From Lysobacteraceae bacterium (GTDB taxonomy: Bacteria; Pseudomonadota; Gammaproteobacteria; Steroidobacterales; Steroidobacteraceae): a DNA stretch of 7,760 bases. The stretch's first letter is position 1; every line of letters starts with the position of its first letter. The translations under genes were made by a program, and so were the position numbers. Where the stretch lies: positions 1-7,760 of the forward strand of contig JAAYXG010000119.1 of assembly GCA_012516015.1 (NCBI GenBank). The letters are read 5' to 3'. Below the pieces are notes generated by a model. That model was not told the DNA's origin. It saw only the letters and a list, made by a program, of their open reading frames with translations, and did not search any database. Below are positions 6,254-7,760 of this stretch, in pieces.

Positions 6254-7760
6254 CTTGACGACTTCGTATCGACGACAGAGACAGACGCGAGGGCGGAGCC
6301 CGTCATCCCGGCGACCTCGACCGAGCTGGTACGACGAATCACCTCGACCCATGCTTTTGCCCGATCGCGCGCAGCCACGATCGCGTTTTCCTGTGCTCGG
6401 TGAAGCTGACGGCGCGATGCCTCGAGCTCGTACGCGCCGATCGAACCGGCGCGGCGACGCGCCTCGTTCGCTCGCAGCGTATAACGTGCCGCCGACAACG
6501 CCGACTGCGACACCTCGACGCGACGCACCGCGGAGCTCTGTGCGGCAAGCGCATCTTCGATGTCGCGCGCCGTCTGGCGAATCGTTCCCGTCAGTATCGC
6601 GATCGCTTCGCGATACCGCGCGCCCGCATGGGCGACCTGCGCACTACCCTCGCCCGCATCGAAGAATGACCCAGACATGTCTAAGCCTGCCGAACCAGAG
6701 ACGAGCGAGTCGGTCGAGCCGAGTGCGCGGATCCACTGCCCGGTGAGAATCGCAGTGAGATCCAATCGGGGGAGCCGTTCCGCTCGCGCAACCGCAATCT
6801 CGGACCAACGTGCAGCAACTTCACGTTCTGCTGCAACGACCGCCGGATGACGAAGGAGCACGGTCGCGGGAAGATCCGGGACGATCTCAGGAGGATTCGG
6901 GAGGTGCGCGGACAAGTCGTCGTCGAGATCGAGCGTGCCAGCATCCGCGATCAGCGAGCGCACCTCATCGGCGGATCGACCCGTCACGGCGACGAGCGCA
7001 TCGAGGGTCTGCAAGCAGACCTCCTCCTGTGCGATGCGGTCGATGCGCACCGCGGCAAGATTGCTCTCGGCGGCGGCGACGTCGTCAGGCGGGAGCGCAC
7101 CGTGCCGTACGCGGGCGCGGATGATTACCAGCTCGTTCTGTCGGGCGGCAATATCCGCATCGCGGACGGCGAGCAGCAGATTGCAAGCACGCAGCGACAA
7201 GGTGCCGTTCGCCACTTGCGCCGCGATCGAGAGGCGCGCGGCGCGCGCATCGGCATCGCGCGCTTGAAGACGCCTGTACGCGGCGGCCGTGCTTTCTTTT
7301 AGTCGACCCCAGAGATCGATTTCCCACGCGAGGCTCGGACCGATGCTTGTTGCGCTCTGCCACGAGATGGCCGTCCTGCCGCCATCGTCTTGAAGAGCGA
7401 CTCGCTCGCGTGCGGACGATGCCGTGACATCGAGTCGCGGAAAGCGTCGTGCGTGCCCGATTGCGAAGACCGCATTGGCTTCATCGACGCGCGCCGCGGT
7501 CTCGGCCAGCGTTGGGTTGTCGCGCAGCGCCGCGAGCACGAGGGCGTCGATTGCAGGATCGCGCAGCGCGGCCCACCACGACGCGGCCAAAGCGTCATCG
7601 GGATTCGATAGCGCGCTCGCTCGTTCCAATGCGTTGCCCCACTCGACGGGCGCATCCATTGCGGGAGCGACGTACTCCGGCTGTGTCGCGCATGCCGCCG
7701 TGACCAGTGCGAGCACCGTGCTCAGCAGCCATTGCGACGATTTCCTGGCGTGGCGTTCGC
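6250..7760 (-). CDS. Outer-membrane efflux channel lipoprotein (NodT/OprM-type), 5' partial
   Basis: This is the TolC-like exit duct of the pump. Counting from the in-frame GTG at 7716, 488 residues are visible, with two repeats of the outer-membrane efflux fold at roughly 55-245 and 280-465. Family signatures include ASWWAALRDPAIDAL near 45-59, SLAWEIDLWGRLKES at 128-142 and DLPATVLLRHPAVVAAE at 281-297. The GTG is unlikely to be the start: it leaves only eight residues before the Cys in LVTAAC. The frame continues upstream as RHARKSSQWLLSTVLALVTAAC, a basic stretch plus hydrophobic core as in a lipoprotein signal, with no ATG before the edge. The gene therefore begins outside the window. 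The lipobox has Thr at -3, which is somewhat atypical, but the Cys followed by a polar segment fits lipid attachment. The C-terminus lacks the aromatic/Gly-rich ending often seen in this family and ends in a Ser/Val-rich tail. It is the first of the three visible operon genes. Confidence 0.93.
   Translation of the reverse strand, partial: ERHARKSSQWLLSTVLALVTAACATQPEYVAPAMDAPVEWGNALERASALSNPDDALAASWWAALRDPAIDALVLAALRDNPTLAETAARVDEANAVFAIGHARRFPRLDVTASSARERVALQDDGGRTAISWQSATSIGPSLAWEIDLWGRLKESTAAAYRRLQARDADARAARLSIAAQVANGTLSLRACNLLLAVRDADIAARQNELVIIRARVRHGALPPDDVAAAESNLAAVRIDRIAQEEVCLQTLDALVAVTGRSADEVRSLIADAGTLDLDDDLSAHLPNPPEIVPDLPATVLLRHPAVVAAEREVAARWSEIAVARAERLPRLDLTAILTGQWIRALGSTDSLVSGSAGLDMSGSFFDAGEGSAQVAHAGARYREAIAILTGTIRQTARDIEDALAAQSSAVRRVEVSQSALSAARYTLRANEARRRAGSIGAYELEASRRQLHRAQENAIVAARDRAKAWVEVIRRTSSVEVAGMTGSALASVSVVDTKSSR

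Noticed and set aside
6254..6352. Longer adaptor start at 6352 (422 residues)
   Set aside because: The extra 33 residues are Arg-rich, lie wholly inside the channel gene and precede the natural N-terminal membrane anchor. The ATGA overlap at 6250-6253 favours the shorter form.

Overview
The window looks like a chromosomal segment of a Gram-negative proteobacterium with fairly high GC. The evidence is a complete tripartite envelope efflux system, a signal-peptide-bearing outer-membrane barrel, lipoprotein-type and Sec-type signals, and coding frames rich in G/C at third positions. I cannot place it at genus level. No tRNA, rRNA, CRISPR array, transposase or phage gene is visible.

Layout, left to right. 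Positions 3-509 (+) hold the 3' part of a gene for a small cysteine-containing protein of unknown function, which appears to run off the left edge. A convergent gap (510-644) follows, with one copy of a short hairpin repeat. Positions 645-1331 (-) encode an exported eight-strand-type outer-membrane beta-barrel. The divergent intergenic region 1332-1644 carries a second, longer copy of the repeat in the opposite orientation, folded as a 60-nt imperfect palindrome. Positions 1645-2058 (+) encode a small exported protein of unknown function, whose 3' end overlaps the next gene tail to tail by 61 bp.

The remaining three quarters of the window (1998-7760, all on -) is one efflux operon. Read in its own direction it encodes an outer-membrane factor of the NodT/OprM lipoprotein type (6250-7760, 5' end outside the window), a periplasmic membrane-fusion adaptor (5084-6253) and an RND inner-membrane pump of the hydrophobe/amphiphile (HAE) type (1998-5087). 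Both junctions are ATGA overlaps, so the three proteins are probably made by coupled translation in related amounts. Together they should form a proton-driven conduit from inner membrane or periplasm to the outside. The substrate cannot be read from the sequence. The promoter and any regulator lie beyond the right edge.

I do not see a clearly new biological system. The efflux operon is a recognisable type. The less ordinary items are the inverted pair of repeats flanking the barrel gene, the two unrecognised small proteins, the tail-to-tail overlap, and a hairpin that places a Shine-Dalgarno sequence in its loop.
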